64,000 nucleotides of DNA from Bog-473 sp963817735 (lineage in GTDB: Bacteria; Actinomycetota; Acidimicrobiia; Acidimicrobiales; RAAP-2). Below the pieces are notes generated by a model that was not told the origin of the DNA, did no database searches, and worked only from the letters and a program-made list of their open reading frames with translations. The stretch covers positions 124,001-188,000 of the forward strand of contig CAWFPP010000001.1 in NCBI GenBank assembly GCA_963817735.1, given 5' to 3'. This document shows, in pieces, positions 48,683 to 58,048 of this stretch. A program made the translations under genes and the position numbers. Position 1 is the stretch's first letter. Every line of letters starts with the position of its first letter.

Positions 48683-49755
48683 GTGGGCGGCTCCAGGTCG
48701 AGCATCTTGGCCAGGAGCTGGGTGGCGATGTTGTTGGTGGCCATGTCGGCGTCACCCTCCATGTCCTCCCGGTCGAAGACGAGGTCGGAGAGCCGGTACA
48801 TGACCACGGCGAAGCGGAAGCCCGAGAAGATCTCGTAGTAGAAGATGTCCCGCATCGGCCGGCCCATCATTTCGGAGTAGCGCGCGATGGTGTCCTCGTG
48901 CGAGCCGAAGCCGGCCGGGCGGGGGACACCGAGGCCCTCGGAGAACTGCAGGTCGAAGTAGAGCCACCAGCCGAGATCGAGCTCGGGCTGGGCCAGCGAG
49001 GCCATCTCCCAGTCGACGACGGCGGCGGCCTGGAAGTCGTCCCAGATGATGTTCCCGATCCGGCTGTCGCCCCAGCTGATCACCACGTCGCCGTCCTCGG
49101 CGGGCTTGTGCTCCACCAGCCATTGCCAGGTCGATTCGAGCACCGGGACCTGCTCGCCCTTGGAGGCCCAGTCGAGGAAGTCGCGGTAGTAGGACAGCTG
49201 CTGTTCGAGCCCCGGCTTGCCGCGGGCGGGGGTGCTCAGCCAGTCGAGCCCGATGGCGTGCCAGTCGGTGCGGTGCACCGCGGCCAGCGCGTCGATGCCG
49301 CTCCACCACATCCGCTCCTGCTGCTCGGGCGTGGCCTCGATGACCCAGCCATCCATGGTGTAGGGGATGTTGTCCGAGGGGACGAGGCCCTCGACGTGGT
49401 CCATGGAGAAGAACGGCACGCCGAAATACTGGAGGTCGTCCTCGTACCACCCGAGACGGGGGAGGGGGACGGCCGAGCCGCCGTCGGCCAGGGCGCGCAT
49501 GGCCCGGTACTGGGTGGAGAACCGGGCGTCGAGGAAGAGAAGGTGCTTGGTCGGCGCGACCCGGACGACGAGGCGCTTCTCCTCCCCGTCGGCGGCGCGG
49601 GTACGACAGAGGATGGTCTCGTTGGAGAAGCCGTTGGAGCCGGGGGCCTGGATGTCGAAGACCTCGGGCCCCGATCCGTCGGACGACTTCGTCGCCAGCC
49701 AGCGCGAGAGGATGGAGGCCACCTGGCCGGGGTCACGCTGGCTGATGTCGGGCAC
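48679..49755 (-). CDS. APH-family phosphotransferase (ACAD10-like)
   Basis: Kinase-like protein of the aminoglycoside-phosphotransferase fold, 358 residues. N-lobe GSNGFSNETILC and RLVVRVAP contain the ATP-loop and lysine/arginine equivalent. The catalytic loop is ISWGDSRIGNII, with Trp where classical APH enzymes have His but with the Asp and Asn kept. The metal Asp is in AAVVDWEMASL. This variant is typical of the acyl-CoA-dehydrogenase-linked branch (ACAD10/11-like), which acts on hydroxyacyl-CoA or other small metabolites rather than antibiotics. An aldehyde dehydrogenase follows on the other strand, consistent with catabolism. Confidence 0.82.
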   Translation of the reverse strand: MPDISQRDPGQVASILSRWLATKSSDGSGPEVFDIQAPGSNGFSNETILCRTRAADGEEKRLVVRVAPTKHLLFLDARFSTQYRAMRALADGGSAVPLPRLGWYEDDLQYFGVPFFSMDHVEGLVPSDNIPYTMDGWVIEATPEQQERMWWSGIDALAAVHRTDWHAIGLDWLSTPARGKPGLEQQLSYYRDFLDWASKGEQVPVLESTWQWLVEHKPAEDGDVVISWGDSRIGNIIWDDFQAAAVVDWEMASLAQPELDLGWWLYFDLQFSEGLGVPRPAGFGSHEDTIARYSEMMGRPMRDIFYYEIFSGFRFAVVMYRLSDLVFDREDMEGDADMATNNIATQLLAKMLDLEPPT

Positions 49756-49848
49756 GGAGCGGCACTCTACCGACCACCCGGCCCGGCCGTGGGAGGGTCG
49801 ACGCCGCCCGCAGAGAATGCAGTGGGCGGGCGGGTAGCGTCGCCGGGC

Positions 49849-50166
49849 GTGCTGATCGTGATCGACCTGTCCGAGGCCACCGTGTCGCTGCGCCAGCCCG
49901 ACGAGTTCTCCCGCTTCTCCGTGGCATTGGAGGGCGAGGGCGACCTGGCCCGGGTGCTACAGCTGTCCGGACTGGGCCGCCCCGGCGCCGACAGCGAGCA
50001 CGTCGTGGTCGACCCGGTGGCCCTGCGGGCGCTGGCGGGGCCCGCCGCCGACGAGCGCTGGGACGAGGGCTTCGCCGGCATGTGCGCGTACGCCGCCGGA
50101 AAGGGCTGGGTGGAACCTGACGGCGGCATCCTCGCCCATATCGAGCCAGGCCACGGGGTGAACTGA
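49849..50166 (+). CDS. Conserved hypothetical protein
   Basis: 105 residues from GTG 49849 (reads VLIVIDLSEATVSLRQPDEF). Small alpha/beta domain with no signal or membrane segment; ends GGILAHIEPGHGVN. The frame is open far upstream, but that part is antisense to the APH-like gene, so the GTG is preferred. It lies 134 bp before the aldehyde dehydrogenase on the same strand. No function assigned. Confidence 0.5.
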   Translation: MLIVIDLSEATVSLRQPDEFSRFSVALEGEGDLARVLQLSGLGRPGADSEHVVVDPVALRALAGPAADERWDEGFAGMCAYAAGKGWVEPDGGILAHIEPGHGVN

Positions 50167-50243
50167 GGCTCTCGGCCGGCGCGAGCCGGTGGGCGGGGCG
50201 GGACTGTCCCCTCCCGGCAGGGCGCCGCTACCCTTGGGTAACC

Positions 50244-50255
50244 GACCGGCCGGTC
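50244..50255. promoter_or_regulatory. Perfect 12-bp palindrome upstream of aldehyde dehydrogenase
   Basis: GACCGGCCGGTC, a perfect palindrome 45 bp before the aldehyde dehydrogenase ATG (50301), inside the broader ACCGACCGGCCGGTCCG. Form and position resemble operators of TetR-family repressors that control fatty-acid and sterol catabolic genes in Actinobacteria. No regulator gene is adjacent. Chance occurrence in GC-rich DNA is possible. Confidence 0.35.
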
Positions 50256-50300
50256 CGGCGGTGGGGGCTTGACCCCTCGAGATCCCACTGGGAGGGACGC

Positions 50301-51773
50301 ATGGCGATTCGGGACTACGACCGCTTGTTCATCGGCGGTGACTGGGTGGCCCCGGAGGGGACCGACACCATCTCGGTCGTCTCCCCGTCGACCGAAGAGG
50401 TCATCGCCCGGGTGCCCGACGGCACCGAGGCCGACATCGACAAGGCCGTGGCCGCGGCACGGACCGCCTTCGACCACGGGCCCTGGCCGCGCCTGACGCC
50501 GGCCGAGCGGGCCGAGGTCCTCGCCAAGGTGGCCGCGCAGATCATGGGCGAGATGGACGACATGGCGGCGATCATCACCCAGGAGATGGGCTCGCCGATC
50601 ACGTTCTCGGGCCTGGGCCAGGTCATGGCGCCCTCCATGATCTTCAGCTACTACGCCGAACTGGCCACCACGTTCGCCTTCGACGAGGTGCGCGCCGGCA
50701 TGCTCAACCCGCAGGTGCTGGTGACCAAGGAGCCCGTGGGCGTCGTTGGTGCGATCGCACCGTGGAACGTGCCCCTCTTCATCGCCGCCGCCAAGCTGGC
50801 ACCGTCGCTGGCCGCCGGGTGCACCGTCGTCTACAAGCCGGCCCCGGAGACGCCCTTCGACGCGTTCCGCCTGGCCGAGATCTTCGCCGAGGCGGGACTG
50901 CCCAAGGGCGTCCTCTCGGTGGTGCCGGCCGGCCGCGAGGTCAGCGAGCACCTCGTGAAGCACCCCGGCGTCGACAAGATCTCGTTCACCGGCTCGGGTG
51001 TGGGCGGCAAGCGCATCGGCGGGCTCTGCGGCGAACGGCTGAAGCGCTGCACGCTCGAACTGGGCGGGAAGTCGGCGGCGATCATCCTCGACGACGCCGA
51101 CCTGGCGACGACGATCCCCACCCTGCTGCCCAACTCGATCATGAACAACGGGCAGGCCTGTATCGCGCAGACCCGCATTCTGGCGCCGCGTTCACGCTAC
51201 GCCGAGGTGGTCGACGCGGTGGTCTCCGGTGTCGCCGCCATGAAGGTGGGCGACCCCATGGACCCGGCCACCGAGGTCGGCCCCGTGGTGGCGGAGCGGC
51301 AACGGAGCCGGATCGAGGGGTATCTCGACAGCGGGCGCGAAGAGGGGGCCACGGTCGCGCTGGGCGGCGGACGGCCTTCCGGGCCTGCGTTCGCGAAGGG
51401 CTGGTACGTGGAGCCGACGGTGTTCTCCGACGTCGACAACAAAATGAAGATCGCCCAGGAGGAGATCTTCGGGCCGGTGCTCGTCGTCATCCCTTATGAC
51501 GGTGACGACAACGCGGTGGAGATCGCCAACGACTCGAACTACGGGCTGTGCGGCTCGGTGTGGACGGGTGACAACGACCGCGGTCTGGGTGTGGCGCGGC
51601 AGGTGCGCACCGGCACCTACATGCTGAACGCGCCGGTGCCCATCGACTTCTCCACGCCGTTCGGCGGCTACAAGGAGTCCGGCGTCGGGCGCGAGTTCGG
51701 GCCCGAGGGGCTGGAGGGCTTCCTGGAGATGAAGTCGATCGCCCTGCCGGCCGGGTACACGCCGGGGACGTAG
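50301..51773 (+). CDS. NAD(P)-dependent aldehyde dehydrogenase
   Basis: Oxidises an aldehyde to the carboxylic acid in the cytosol. 490 residues, family length. Cofactor and active site: APWNVPLF (N156 region), FTGSGVGGKRI, the general base in LELGGKSAA (E253), and the nucleophile in NNGQACIAQTR (C287). The C-terminal EEIFGPVL and FGGYKESGVGRE are the usual oligomer and substrate motifs. Substrate unknown; the sequence style fits broad betaine/acyl-aldehyde dehydrogenases. An AGGGAGGGA-like ribosome site precedes ATG 50301. Followed by an MFS transporter on the same strand. Confidence 0.94.
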   Translation: MAIRDYDRLFIGGDWVAPEGTDTISVVSPSTEEVIARVPDGTEADIDKAVAAARTAFDHGPWPRLTPAERAEVLAKVAAQIMGEMDDMAAIITQEMGSPITFSGLGQVMAPSMIFSYYAELATTFAFDEVRAGMLNPQVLVTKEPVGVVGAIAPWNVPLFIAAAKLAPSLAAGCTVVYKPAPETPFDAFRLAEIFAEAGLPKGVLSVVPAGREVSEHLVKHPGVDKISFTGSGVGGKRIGGLCGERLKRCTLELGGKSAAIILDDADLATTIPTLLPNSIMNNGQACIAQTRILAPRSRYAEVVDAVVSGVAAMKVGDPMDPATEVGPVVAERQRSRIEGYLDSGREEGATVALGGGRPSGPAFAKGWYVEPTVFSDVDNKMKIAQEEIFGPVLVVIPYDGDDNAVEIANDSNYGLCGSVWTGDNDRGLGVARQVRTGTYMLNAPVPIDFSTPFGGYKESGVGREFGPEGLEGFLEMKSIALPAGYTPGT

Positions 51774-51839
51774 GCCGGATCCGGACTCGGATTCGGTGGG
51801 AGCGGCGGGCTCCAGCGAGCGACGGGCGGCGGGCCGGTC

Positions 51840-53381
51840 GTGAGCACAGCGCAGGCGCCGAGGGCGCCCGAACCCCCCGGGGACCCGTCGCGGGCGGGGG
51901 GTAGGACGGCCCGGACGGCCCGGACGACCCGGACGACCCGGACCATGGTGATCAGCAACTGGCCCATGTGGGTGGTCGGGCTGACCCTGTTCATCGACGG
52001 CATGGACCAGTACATCGTCCGGGGCAGCAGCGACCAGATCAAGTCGGCCTTCGGCGTGGGCGACACCGCCATCGGGCTGCTCTTCTCCGCGTTCATCCTG
52101 GTCAACGGCATCATCACGATGCCCGCGGGCTACCTGGCCGACCGCTGGAACCGGACCCGCGCCATGGCGGTCACCATCGCCTTGTGGTCGGTCATCAGCG
52201 CCCTGGGGGGCCTGGTGCCCACGGCCGCCTTTGGCCTGCTGGTGGTGATCCGGGCCTCCCTCGGCTTCGGCCAGGCGATCACCGATCCCTCGGGCAGCAG
52301 CGTCATCGCCGACTACTACGGCACGGAGCGCCGCGGGAAGGCCTTCTCCATTCAGCAGTGCCTGAGCTACGTCGGACTGGGCATCGGGCTGGCCATCGGC
52401 GGTGCCATCGGCCCGCTGTTCGGTGGCCAGGGCTGGCGGGTCGCCTTCTTCGTCTCGCTCTTCCCCGGCCTCCTCGTCGCGTATCTCTGCTGGCGGCTGC
52501 CCGAGCCCCGACGAGGGTCGGCGGACCGGGCCCATGTGCTCGGGAGCGAGGAGATGGAGCTGGCCGAGGACGACGGCCCGCCCCTCTTCCCGCAGGGGTT
52601 CGGGCACTTTCTGGGCGAAATGGCCGACGGCCTGCGCAAGGACGTCGTGACCATTCTGCGCATCCCGACGATGCGCTACGCGCTGGTGGGCGTGTCGACC
52701 GTGGGCTTCGTGGTCACGGCGGTGGCGACCTGGATGCCGAACTTCTACCAGAATCAGCTGCACCTCTCGCAGCAGGCATCCAACGGGACGTTCGGCGCGC
52801 TGGCCATTCTCGGCGGCATCCCTGGCACGCTCATCGGCGGGCGTATCGCCGACAAGTGGGTCACGCGTTTTCTGGGGGCACGGGTCGTGATCCCGGCGGT
52901 GTGCATCGTCATCAGCGCGGCGCTGTTCATGGTGTCCTTCATTCCGATGGCCTTCGCGCTCGTCTTCGTGGTGCAGCTGTTCGGTTTCCTGGCCGCCACG
53001 GCCTGCGTTCCGGCGCTGCGAGCCGGGTTGTCGGATGCGGCGCCGGCTCATCTCCGGGGCGCCGGCTTCGGCGCCTTCAACCTGGCGTCGGTGGTCTTCG
53101 GATCGGCCGCCGCCCCGCTGGTCACCTCGGCCATCGCCGCGCAGTTCGGCAACAACTACCGCACGGCCTTCCTCATCATTCTGCCGATCGCCTTCCTGGG
53201 CGCCGGCTGCCTGCTTCTGGCCCGCAGCCACATTGAGCAGGACGCGGCCAAGGTCTTCGAGGCGGTGGTGGTGGCCATGGCGGCCCAAAATGCCGAGGAG
53301 GCGGCGTGGCGGAACGGTGCAGGCTCAGGGGCGGCTCACGACGCCGGCGCAGCGGCGATGGAGGACGAGGGAGAGACGTAG
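51840..53381 (+). CDS. MFS transporter
   Basis: Major facilitator superfamily inner-membrane transporter, 513 residues with about 12 membrane segments. The cytoplasmic N-terminal tail contains an odd Arg-Thr repeat (RTARTARTTRTTRT, residues 22-36) made by near-identical 9-bp units. Family motifs: GIITMPAGYLADRWNRTRAM (loop 2-3, motif A) and LIGGRIADKWVTRF in the second half. Similar to ACS/spinster-like members that carry organic anions; substrate unknown. Starts 66 bp after the aldehyde dehydrogenase and may be co-transcribed. Its last 46 bp overlap the convergent CHAP-like gene. Confidence 0.85.
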   Translation: MSTAQAPRAPEPPGDPSRAGGRTARTARTTRTTRTMVISNWPMWVVGLTLFIDGMDQYIVRGSSDQIKSAFGVGDTAIGLLFSAFILVNGIITMPAGYLADRWNRTRAMAVTIALWSVISALGGLVPTAAFGLLVVIRASLGFGQAITDPSGSSVIADYYGTERRGKAFSIQQCLSYVGLGIGLAIGGAIGPLFGGQGWRVAFFVSLFPGLLVAYLCWRLPEPRRGSADRAHVLGSEEMELAEDDGPPLFPQGFGHFLGEMADGLRKDVVTILRIPTMRYALVGVSTVGFVVTAVATWMPNFYQNQLHLSQQASNGTFGALAILGGIPGTLIGGRIADKWVTRFLGARVVIPAVCIVISAALFMVSFIPMAFALVFVVQLFGFLAATACVPALRAGLSDAAPAHLRGAGFGAFNLASVVFGSAAAPLVTSAIAAQFGNNYRTAFLIILPIAFLGAGCLLLARSHIEQDAAKVFEAVVVAMAAQNAEEAAWRNGAGSGAAHDAGAAAMEDEGET

Positions 53382-54178
53382 CCCGACAGGGCAGCACCCT
53401 TGCCCTTCACGTCGGCGAACCTCTGGTTGTCGCCGACCTCCACCACGCTGTAGCCGGTGCGGTCACCGTCGCCGTTGACGACGTCGGGCGCGGCGTCGTC
53501 GCCGGTGGACGCCACGACGACCGCCACGTGGACGGCGGTGACGGCGGACGTGTCCAGCCCGTACACGGCGACGTCGCCGGGGTGGGGCGTGTAGCCCGAC
53601 CCCACGGGGTGCCAGGTGTCGTGGTCGGTGCCCCAGACGTAGAAGCTGGCGGAGTTCCCGTTGAGGTACCCCGGCGCCAGCTGATAGCTCACCACGGCAC
53701 CGGCCTGCTTCCAGACCCAGGCGGCGAAGTCGGCGCACCACTCCTCGTCGAGGTTGTCGTTGCCGCAGTCGTCGATGCCGGCTTCCCAGTAGGCGCTGAA
53801 TTTGTTGCAGTACGTGTCCGAGGGGTCGGTCTGGTAGCCCACCTGGCCCTGGGCGATGGCAACGATGCGGGCGCGCAGGGGGCTGAGGGCCGGCCCGCGG
53901 CGGAGCTGCCGCACCACGAGGACGGCGGCGCCCAGCACGACGAGGAGCAGTACGCACGTGAAGACACGGCGGCGTCCCCGGGCACGCCGGGGCGGAGGGG
54001 GCGGGGCCAGCGGTCGGGTTGGGCTCAGGGGGGCACAGGGTAGCGAGCACGGCCCGCCCCGAGGACGCGGGCCGGTTCTGCGAGAATGCGGGGTCCCCGG
54101 CCACCCAGAGTGCGGTGCCGCCCGAGCGACCGAGGAGGGATGGGGCCCATGCAGGACGACGAGAGCGCGGTCTCGCAC
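53336..54178 (-). CDS. CHAP-like cysteine amidase/peptidase domain protein, membrane-anchored; start uncertain
   Basis: The C-terminal 200 residues contain a CHAP-type papain-like domain: IAQGQVGYQTDPSD, the catalytic cysteine in EEWCADFAAWVWK, and a histidine in TAVHVAVVV preceded by HPGDVAVYG. Upstream is a single membrane helix (VFTCVLLLVVLGAAVLVV) after a Pro/Arg-rich stretch, so the domain is outside the membrane and may cut peptidoglycan cross-links or stems. No ATG, GTG or TTG occurs in frame between the helix and GTG 54178, which lies inside the divergent acyltransferase gene. The true start may be hidden by a base error in the Pro-rich part (a GTG in another frame at about 54047). 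The enzymatic domain itself is well supported. Confidence 0.65.
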   Translation of the reverse strand: MRDRALVVLHGPHPSSVARAAPHSGWPGTPHSRRTGPRPRGGPCSLPCAPLSPTRPLAPPPPPRRARGRRRVFTCVLLLVVLGAAVLVVRQLRRGPALSPLRARIVAIAQGQVGYQTDPSDTYCNKFSAYWEAGIDDCGNDNLDEEWCADFAAWVWKQAGAVVSYQLAPGYLNGNSASFYVWGTDHDTWHPVGSGYTPHPGDVAVYGLDTSAVTAVHVAVVVASTGDDAAPDVVNGDGDRTGYSVVEVGDNQRFADVKGKGAALSGYVSPSSSIAAAPAS

Positions 54179-56227
54179 ACTCGTCTGGCCTACCTCCCCG
54201 CGCTCGACGGCGTGCGGGCTTGCGCCGTCGTGGCCGTCATGATGTTCCACGGCGGGATCCCCCATATGGACGGGGGGTTCATGGGGGTCGACACCTTCTT
54301 CGTCCTGTCGGGCTTCCTCATCACCTCGCTCCTCATCGGGGAATGGCGCCAGACCCTGACGGTCAAGCTCGGTGCCTTCTGGGCCCGCCGGGCCCGCCGC
54401 CTGCTCCCCGCGTTGCTCCTGATGATGCTCTTCGTGGCCTTCTTCGCGTCCGTGATCGTGCCGAAGGGCACCTACGGGGCGCTGCGCCTCGACGCGTTGG
54501 CCACGCTCCTCTACGTAAGCAACTGGCACTTCATTCTCGTCAACTCCAACTACTTCAACGAGACGGCGGCCTCGTCACCCCTGCTGCACACGTGGTCGCT
54601 GGCGGTGGAGGAGCAGTTCTACGTGGTCTGGCCGCTGGTCGTGCTCGGCGTGCTGCACTTCACCCGCAGCCTGCGGGCGCTGTTCGCCTTGTGCTGCGCC
54701 GCGGCCATCGGGTCGGCCGTGTGGATGTACCACGTCTACGACGGCGGCCTGCACACGAACCGGGCCTACCTCGGGACCGACACGCGGTCGCAGTGCCTCT
54801 TCATCGGCTGTGCGCTGGCGGTGGGGCTGGTGCTTCTCACGCAGAGCCGCCACGAGGAGGGCCGCTTGGCCAAGGCCGAGCTGTGGCGACCGGAGAGCAC
54901 GGCCGGGCGGCTGTTCTGCGGGGTACTGGGAGTCATCGGGGCCGCCGGTGCCGTCGCCCTGTGGGTGCTCACCACGTCGACGTCCACGTTCCCGTACTCG
55001 GGGGGGTTCTTCCTCATCGGCCTCTCCGTCGCCGCTGTCATCCTGGCCGCCGTGGCGGCGCCGCGCAGCATCGTCCCGTGGCTGCTGTCGCGGTCCGCCA
55101 TTCGCTACGTGGGACGGATCTCCTATGGGCTGTACATCTGGCACTGGCCCATCTTCATCTGGCTCGACCACGCCCGTACGGGCCTCTACGGATACGAGCT
55201 CTTCGCGTTGCGCGTCCTCGTCACCTTCGCCGTCTCGGTGGTGTCCTTCCACCTCGTCGAGCGCCCGATCCGCATGGGCACCTTCGTCAGCCAGTGGCGG
55301 GCGTGGCTCATCGTGCCCGCCGGTGTCGGTGCGGTGGTGGTGGCGATGGTCGCTGCCACGACGGGTACGACGGCCCTGGCTGCCGGCCCGCTGGCGGGTG
55401 GCGTCGGTACGACGGGGTCGACGTCGACCACCACGACGGCGCCGTCGACGGTGGTCGGGGCCCAGCCCGTGCGGGTGCTCCTCTTCGGCGACTCGGTGGC
55501 CCTGACCCTGGGCGAGGGCCTGGGCGAGCAGAACGTCCAGGCTGAGTACGGGTACCAGCTCACCGACAAGGGGATCCTCGGCTGCGGTGTCGTCAACGGC
55601 CCCCAGGTCGAGCTCATGGGGACGCTCTACGACACGCCGATGGCGTGCGGTGGAACGGGGGTCGCCGCCGGCGGGCCGGCAGCCAATGCGCCCTGGCCGA
55701 CCCAGTGGCTGGCGTCCATCAATTTCGTCAAACCGAATGTGGTCGTGCTCCTGGCCGGGCGCTGGGAGGTGGTGGACCGCGAGTACCAGGGGACGCGGAC
55801 CAACATTCTGCACCCGGCCTTCGCGGCCTACGTCAAGAGCCAGCTGGAAGAGGCCTCGCAATTGGTCACGGCTACCGGGGCCCACATGGTGTTCCTGACC
55901 GCGCCGTGCACGGACGAGGGGGAGCAACCAGACGGCGATCCGTGGCCCGAGGACAACCCGGCGCGTCTGGCCGTCTACAACAAGCTCGTGCGCGAGGTGG
56001 CGGCCGAGCACCCGACCACGGACTCCGCGGTCGACCTCTTCAGCGCGGCATGCCCTGGCGGGAAGTTCGCTTCCACCGTCCACGGGGTGATGATCCGGTA
56101 CACGGACGGCGTCCACTTCACCGTGGCCGGGGGTCAATACCTGGCGCCGAAGATCATGCCGGCCATTGTGGCGGCCGGCCGGGCGCAGATGGCGGCGAGC
56201 GCAGCGCCGGTCTCAGCCGGCGGGTGA
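54149..56227 (+). CDS. Acyltransferase family 3 with C-terminal SGNH domain (OatA-like)
   Basis: Integral membrane O-acyltransferase, about 690 residues from ATG 54149, which has GAGGAGGGA upstream. N-terminal acyltransferase-3 domain: YLPALDGVRACAVVAVMMFH, GGFMGVDTFFVLSGFLI, RRARRLLPAL and about ten membrane helices to about residue 400, with SYGLYIWHWPIF. A Thr/Ser linker (STTTTAPST) follows, then an SGNH hydrolase-like domain with LLFGDSVALTLGEGL and DGVHFTVAGG. Acts on cell-wall or surface polysaccharide, or on lipids, by transferring acetyl groups to the outside. The 3' end overlaps the convergent lipoprotein gene by 15 bp. Confidence 0.88.
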   Translation: MQDDESAVSHTRLAYLPALDGVRACAVVAVMMFHGGIPHMDGGFMGVDTFFVLSGFLITSLLIGEWRQTLTVKLGAFWARRARRLLPALLLMMLFVAFFASVIVPKGTYGALRLDALATLLYVSNWHFILVNSNYFNETAASSPLLHTWSLAVEEQFYVVWPLVVLGVLHFTRSLRALFALCCAAAIGSAVWMYHVYDGGLHTNRAYLGTDTRSQCLFIGCALAVGLVLLTQSRHEEGRLAKAELWRPESTAGRLFCGVLGVIGAAGAVALWVLTTSTSTFPYSGGFFLIGLSVAAVILAAVAAPRSIVPWLLSRSAIRYVGRISYGLYIWHWPIFIWLDHARTGLYGYELFALRVLVTFAVSVVSFHLVERPIRMGTFVSQWRAWLIVPAGVGAVVVAMVAATTGTTALAAGPLAGGVGTTGSTSTTTTAPSTVVGAQPVRVLLFGDSVALTLGEGLGEQNVQAEYGYQLTDKGILGCGVVNGPQVELMGTLYDTPMACGGTGVAAGGPAANAPWPTQWLASINFVKPNVVVLLAGRWEVVDREYQGTRTNILHPAFAAYVKSQLEEASQLVTATGAHMVFLTAPCTDEGEQPDGDPWPEDNPARLAVYNKLVREVAAEHPTTDSAVDLFSAACPGGKFASTVHGVMIRYTDGVHFTVAGGQYLAPKIMPAIVAAGRAQMAASAAPVSAGG

Positions 56228-56668
56228 GGCCGGCTCGGGGTTCACGTTCTGCGGCGTGCTGTTGCCGCTCGGGGACTGCGGGTTGACATTGGCATTGGTG
56301 TTGGCGACGACGCACTGGGCCATGAGCGACGGGACCAGGTGTCCCTCGTCGACGGTGGCACCCTCGGAAATCGTCGTCATCAGTGCGTTCCACGAGCCGT
56401 CGTCGGAGTTGGCCGCGGCGGCCAGCGGAAGGGCGGCCCGCAGCTCCTGGTCGGCCTCCCGCTGCAGTTGGGCGGCCGCTCCCGCCGGGGTGCCGGGGTG
56501 AATGGCGCGCTGGTAGTCGGCGACGGAGCGGTGCACGTGGACACAGGCCTGCTGGGCGAGATCCTGCCCGTCCTGGGTGCTGCACGCGCTCAGCCCGAGC
56601 GCCGCTCCGGCCGCCAGCGCCAGGACCACTGCGGCCCGTGCCGCGTGGGGGCGCCCGACGCGCCGCAC
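56213..56668 (-). CDS. Putative lipoprotein
   Basis: About 152 residues from GTG 56668, which follows the stop of the upstream gene within the same few bases (TGACGTG). Signal peptide VRRVGRPHAARAAVVLALAA then a lipobox LSAC (Cys at about residue 29). The mature part is helical (LAQQACVHVHRSVADYQRAI, LQREADQELRAAL) and ends in an Asn/Pro/Ser-rich tail. Likely attached to the outer face of the membrane. Function unknown. Co-transcribed with the 56670-57227 gene. Confidence 0.7.
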   Translation of the reverse strand: MRRVGRPHAARAAVVLALAAGAALGLSACSTQDGQDLAQQACVHVHRSVADYQRAIHPGTPAGAAAQLQREADQELRAALPLAAAANSDDGSWNALMTTISEGATVDEGHLVPSLMAQCVVANTNANVNPQSPSGNSTPQNVNPEPASPAG

Positions 56669-56669
56669 G

Positions 56670-57227
56670 TCAGCCCAGCCAGCGTTCGGCGGACTCGAGC
56701 AGGAAACGGCTGACGGCGAGGGCCCGGTCGAAGACGTCACACAAGAGCTCCTCGCCGCTGAGGACCCGGGCCAGCGACACCGGATGGCGGGCGACGATGC
56801 TGAGCCGGCGCTCCGAGCCGTCCGTGGCGTTGGCGAAGGAGTCGATGGCCGAGACCTCGAGCGGGAGCTCCATGCCGCCGACGCCGGCCAGGTCGATGGC
56901 CAGGCGGAGCAGGTCGGGCCCGCTCGGGAGGGGCGGGAGCGCCCAGGTGAAGGTCAGCGGGAAGTGGAACTCGTCAGGTGGCTCCTCCTCCTCGGAGAGG
57001 AGGACGACGGCGTCCTCGAAGGAGAGGAGGACGCGGGGGTCGACGTCGAGGGCGAGGTGCAGGTCGAGCGGGCCCCCGCACCCTTCCTCGGGGTGCAGGT
57101 CGACTTCCCAGACCTGCCGCAACGAGTAGGTCTCGACGAAGTGCCGTTCGTCGTGGACGTGGAATCCGTGGTCGACGGAATGATCTTTCAGGTCGGCGAC
57201 GTAGCCGGCGACGTCAATGGCAGCCAC
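56670..57227 (-). CDS. Conserved hypothetical protein
   Basis: 185 residues, starting MAAIDVAGYVADLKDHSVDH. Mixed alpha/beta, acidic, no signal peptide. Central FEDAVVLLSEEEEPPDEFHF then PLTFTWALPPLPSGP; C-terminal helix VLSGEELLCDVFDRALAVSR. No known motif seen. Divergent from the inositol monophosphatase gene (80 bp). The lipoprotein gene follows immediately, so a joint role is possible. Confidence 0.65.
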   Translation of the reverse strand: MAAIDVAGYVADLKDHSVDHGFHVHDERHFVETYSLRQVWEVDLHPEEGCGGPLDLHLALDVDPRVLLSFEDAVVLLSEEEEPPDEFHFPLTFTWALPPLPSGPDLLRLAIDLAGVGGMELPLEVSAIDSFANATDGSERRLSIVARHPVSLARVLSGEELLCDVFDRALAVSRFLLESAERWLG

Positions 57228-57307
57228 AGCGGGGAAAGCCTAATGGGCGTGGGTGGGCCGGTAGCCAGGCGAGCGGTGGAGGCGTCGGCCGATAGGGTTC
57301 GTCACCC

Positions 57308-58048
57308 GTGGACGACGTTCAGCTCCTGCACGTACTCGATGAGGCAGTCCACGCGGTACGTGGCGCGCTGGACGTCCTCGAGGACTGGGGCCCGAGCGGC
57401 GGCAAGCCGGGGCAGTACAGGCTCGACCTGGCCGCTGACGCGGCGGCCCTGCCGGTGCTCCACGGCGCGGGACTGGCCGTCCTCTCCGAGGAGTCGGGGG
57501 TGACCGGAGACGGTCCGTCCGGGCTCCTGGCCGTGATCGACCCGATCGACGGCTCGACCAACGCCCACCGCGGCGTGCCCTTCTATTCCACCAGCATCTG
57601 CGTGCTCGACGCCGAAGGTCCGCGCCTCGGAGTCGTGACCAACCAGGCCACCGGCCAGCGCTACGCCGCCGTGCGCGGCGGTGGAGCGGAGAGGGACGGG
57701 CGCGCCATCGCCCCGTCCGCCTGCCGCGACCTCGAATCCGCCATTGTGGGGATCTCCGGCTTCCCCGGCCTGCACCCGGGGTGGGCGCAATACCGGGCCC
57801 TGGGCGCGGCCTCCCTCGAGTGCTGCGCCGTCGCCGAGGGCGTGCTGGACGCCTACCTCGTGGTCGGGGCCAGCACCCTCTACGGCTGGGACTACCTGGC
57901 GGGGCTGCTGATCTGCCGCGAAGCCGGTGTGGCCGAGGGCGAACGCCGGGGGAGGGAACTGGTGGTGCGCGACGCTTCGAGCCGGCGACCCATTGTGGCG
58001 GCGACACGACAGCTGGCCGAACGGCTGGCCGCGGAGGAGGGCTTGTGA
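57308..58048 (+). CDS. Inositol monophosphatase family protein
   Basis: Mg-dependent sugar-phosphate phosphatase of the FIG superfamily, 246 residues. Metal-binding residues: VLSEESGV (E61/E62), VIDPIDGSTNAHRG (D78, D81) and the C-terminal GWDYLAGLLICREAG aspartate. Substrates in Actinobacteria include myo-inositol 1-phosphate (for phosphatidylinositol lipids and mycothiol), histidinol phosphate and fructose bisphosphate; I cannot choose. GTG start at 57308. The stop overlaps the next start by 3 bases (GTGA). Confidence 0.88.
   Translation: MDDVQLLHVLDEAVHAVRGALDVLEDWGPSGGKPGQYRLDLAADAAALPVLHGAGLAVLSEESGVTGDGPSGLLAVIDPIDGSTNAHRGVPFYSTSICVLDAEGPRLGVVTNQATGQRYAAVRGGGAERDGRAIAPSACRDLESAIVGISGFPGLHPGWAQYRALGAASLECCAVAEGVLDAYLVVGASTLYGWDYLAGLLICREAGVAEGERRGRELVVRDASSRRPIVAATRQLAERLAAEEGL

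Noticed and set aside
48679..49755. APH-like gene considered as an antibiotic-resistance gene
   Set aside because: The catalytic loop (SWGDSRIGN) and overall pattern fit the ACAD10/11-like metabolic branch, not aminoglycoside kinases, and the neighbours are catabolic genes.
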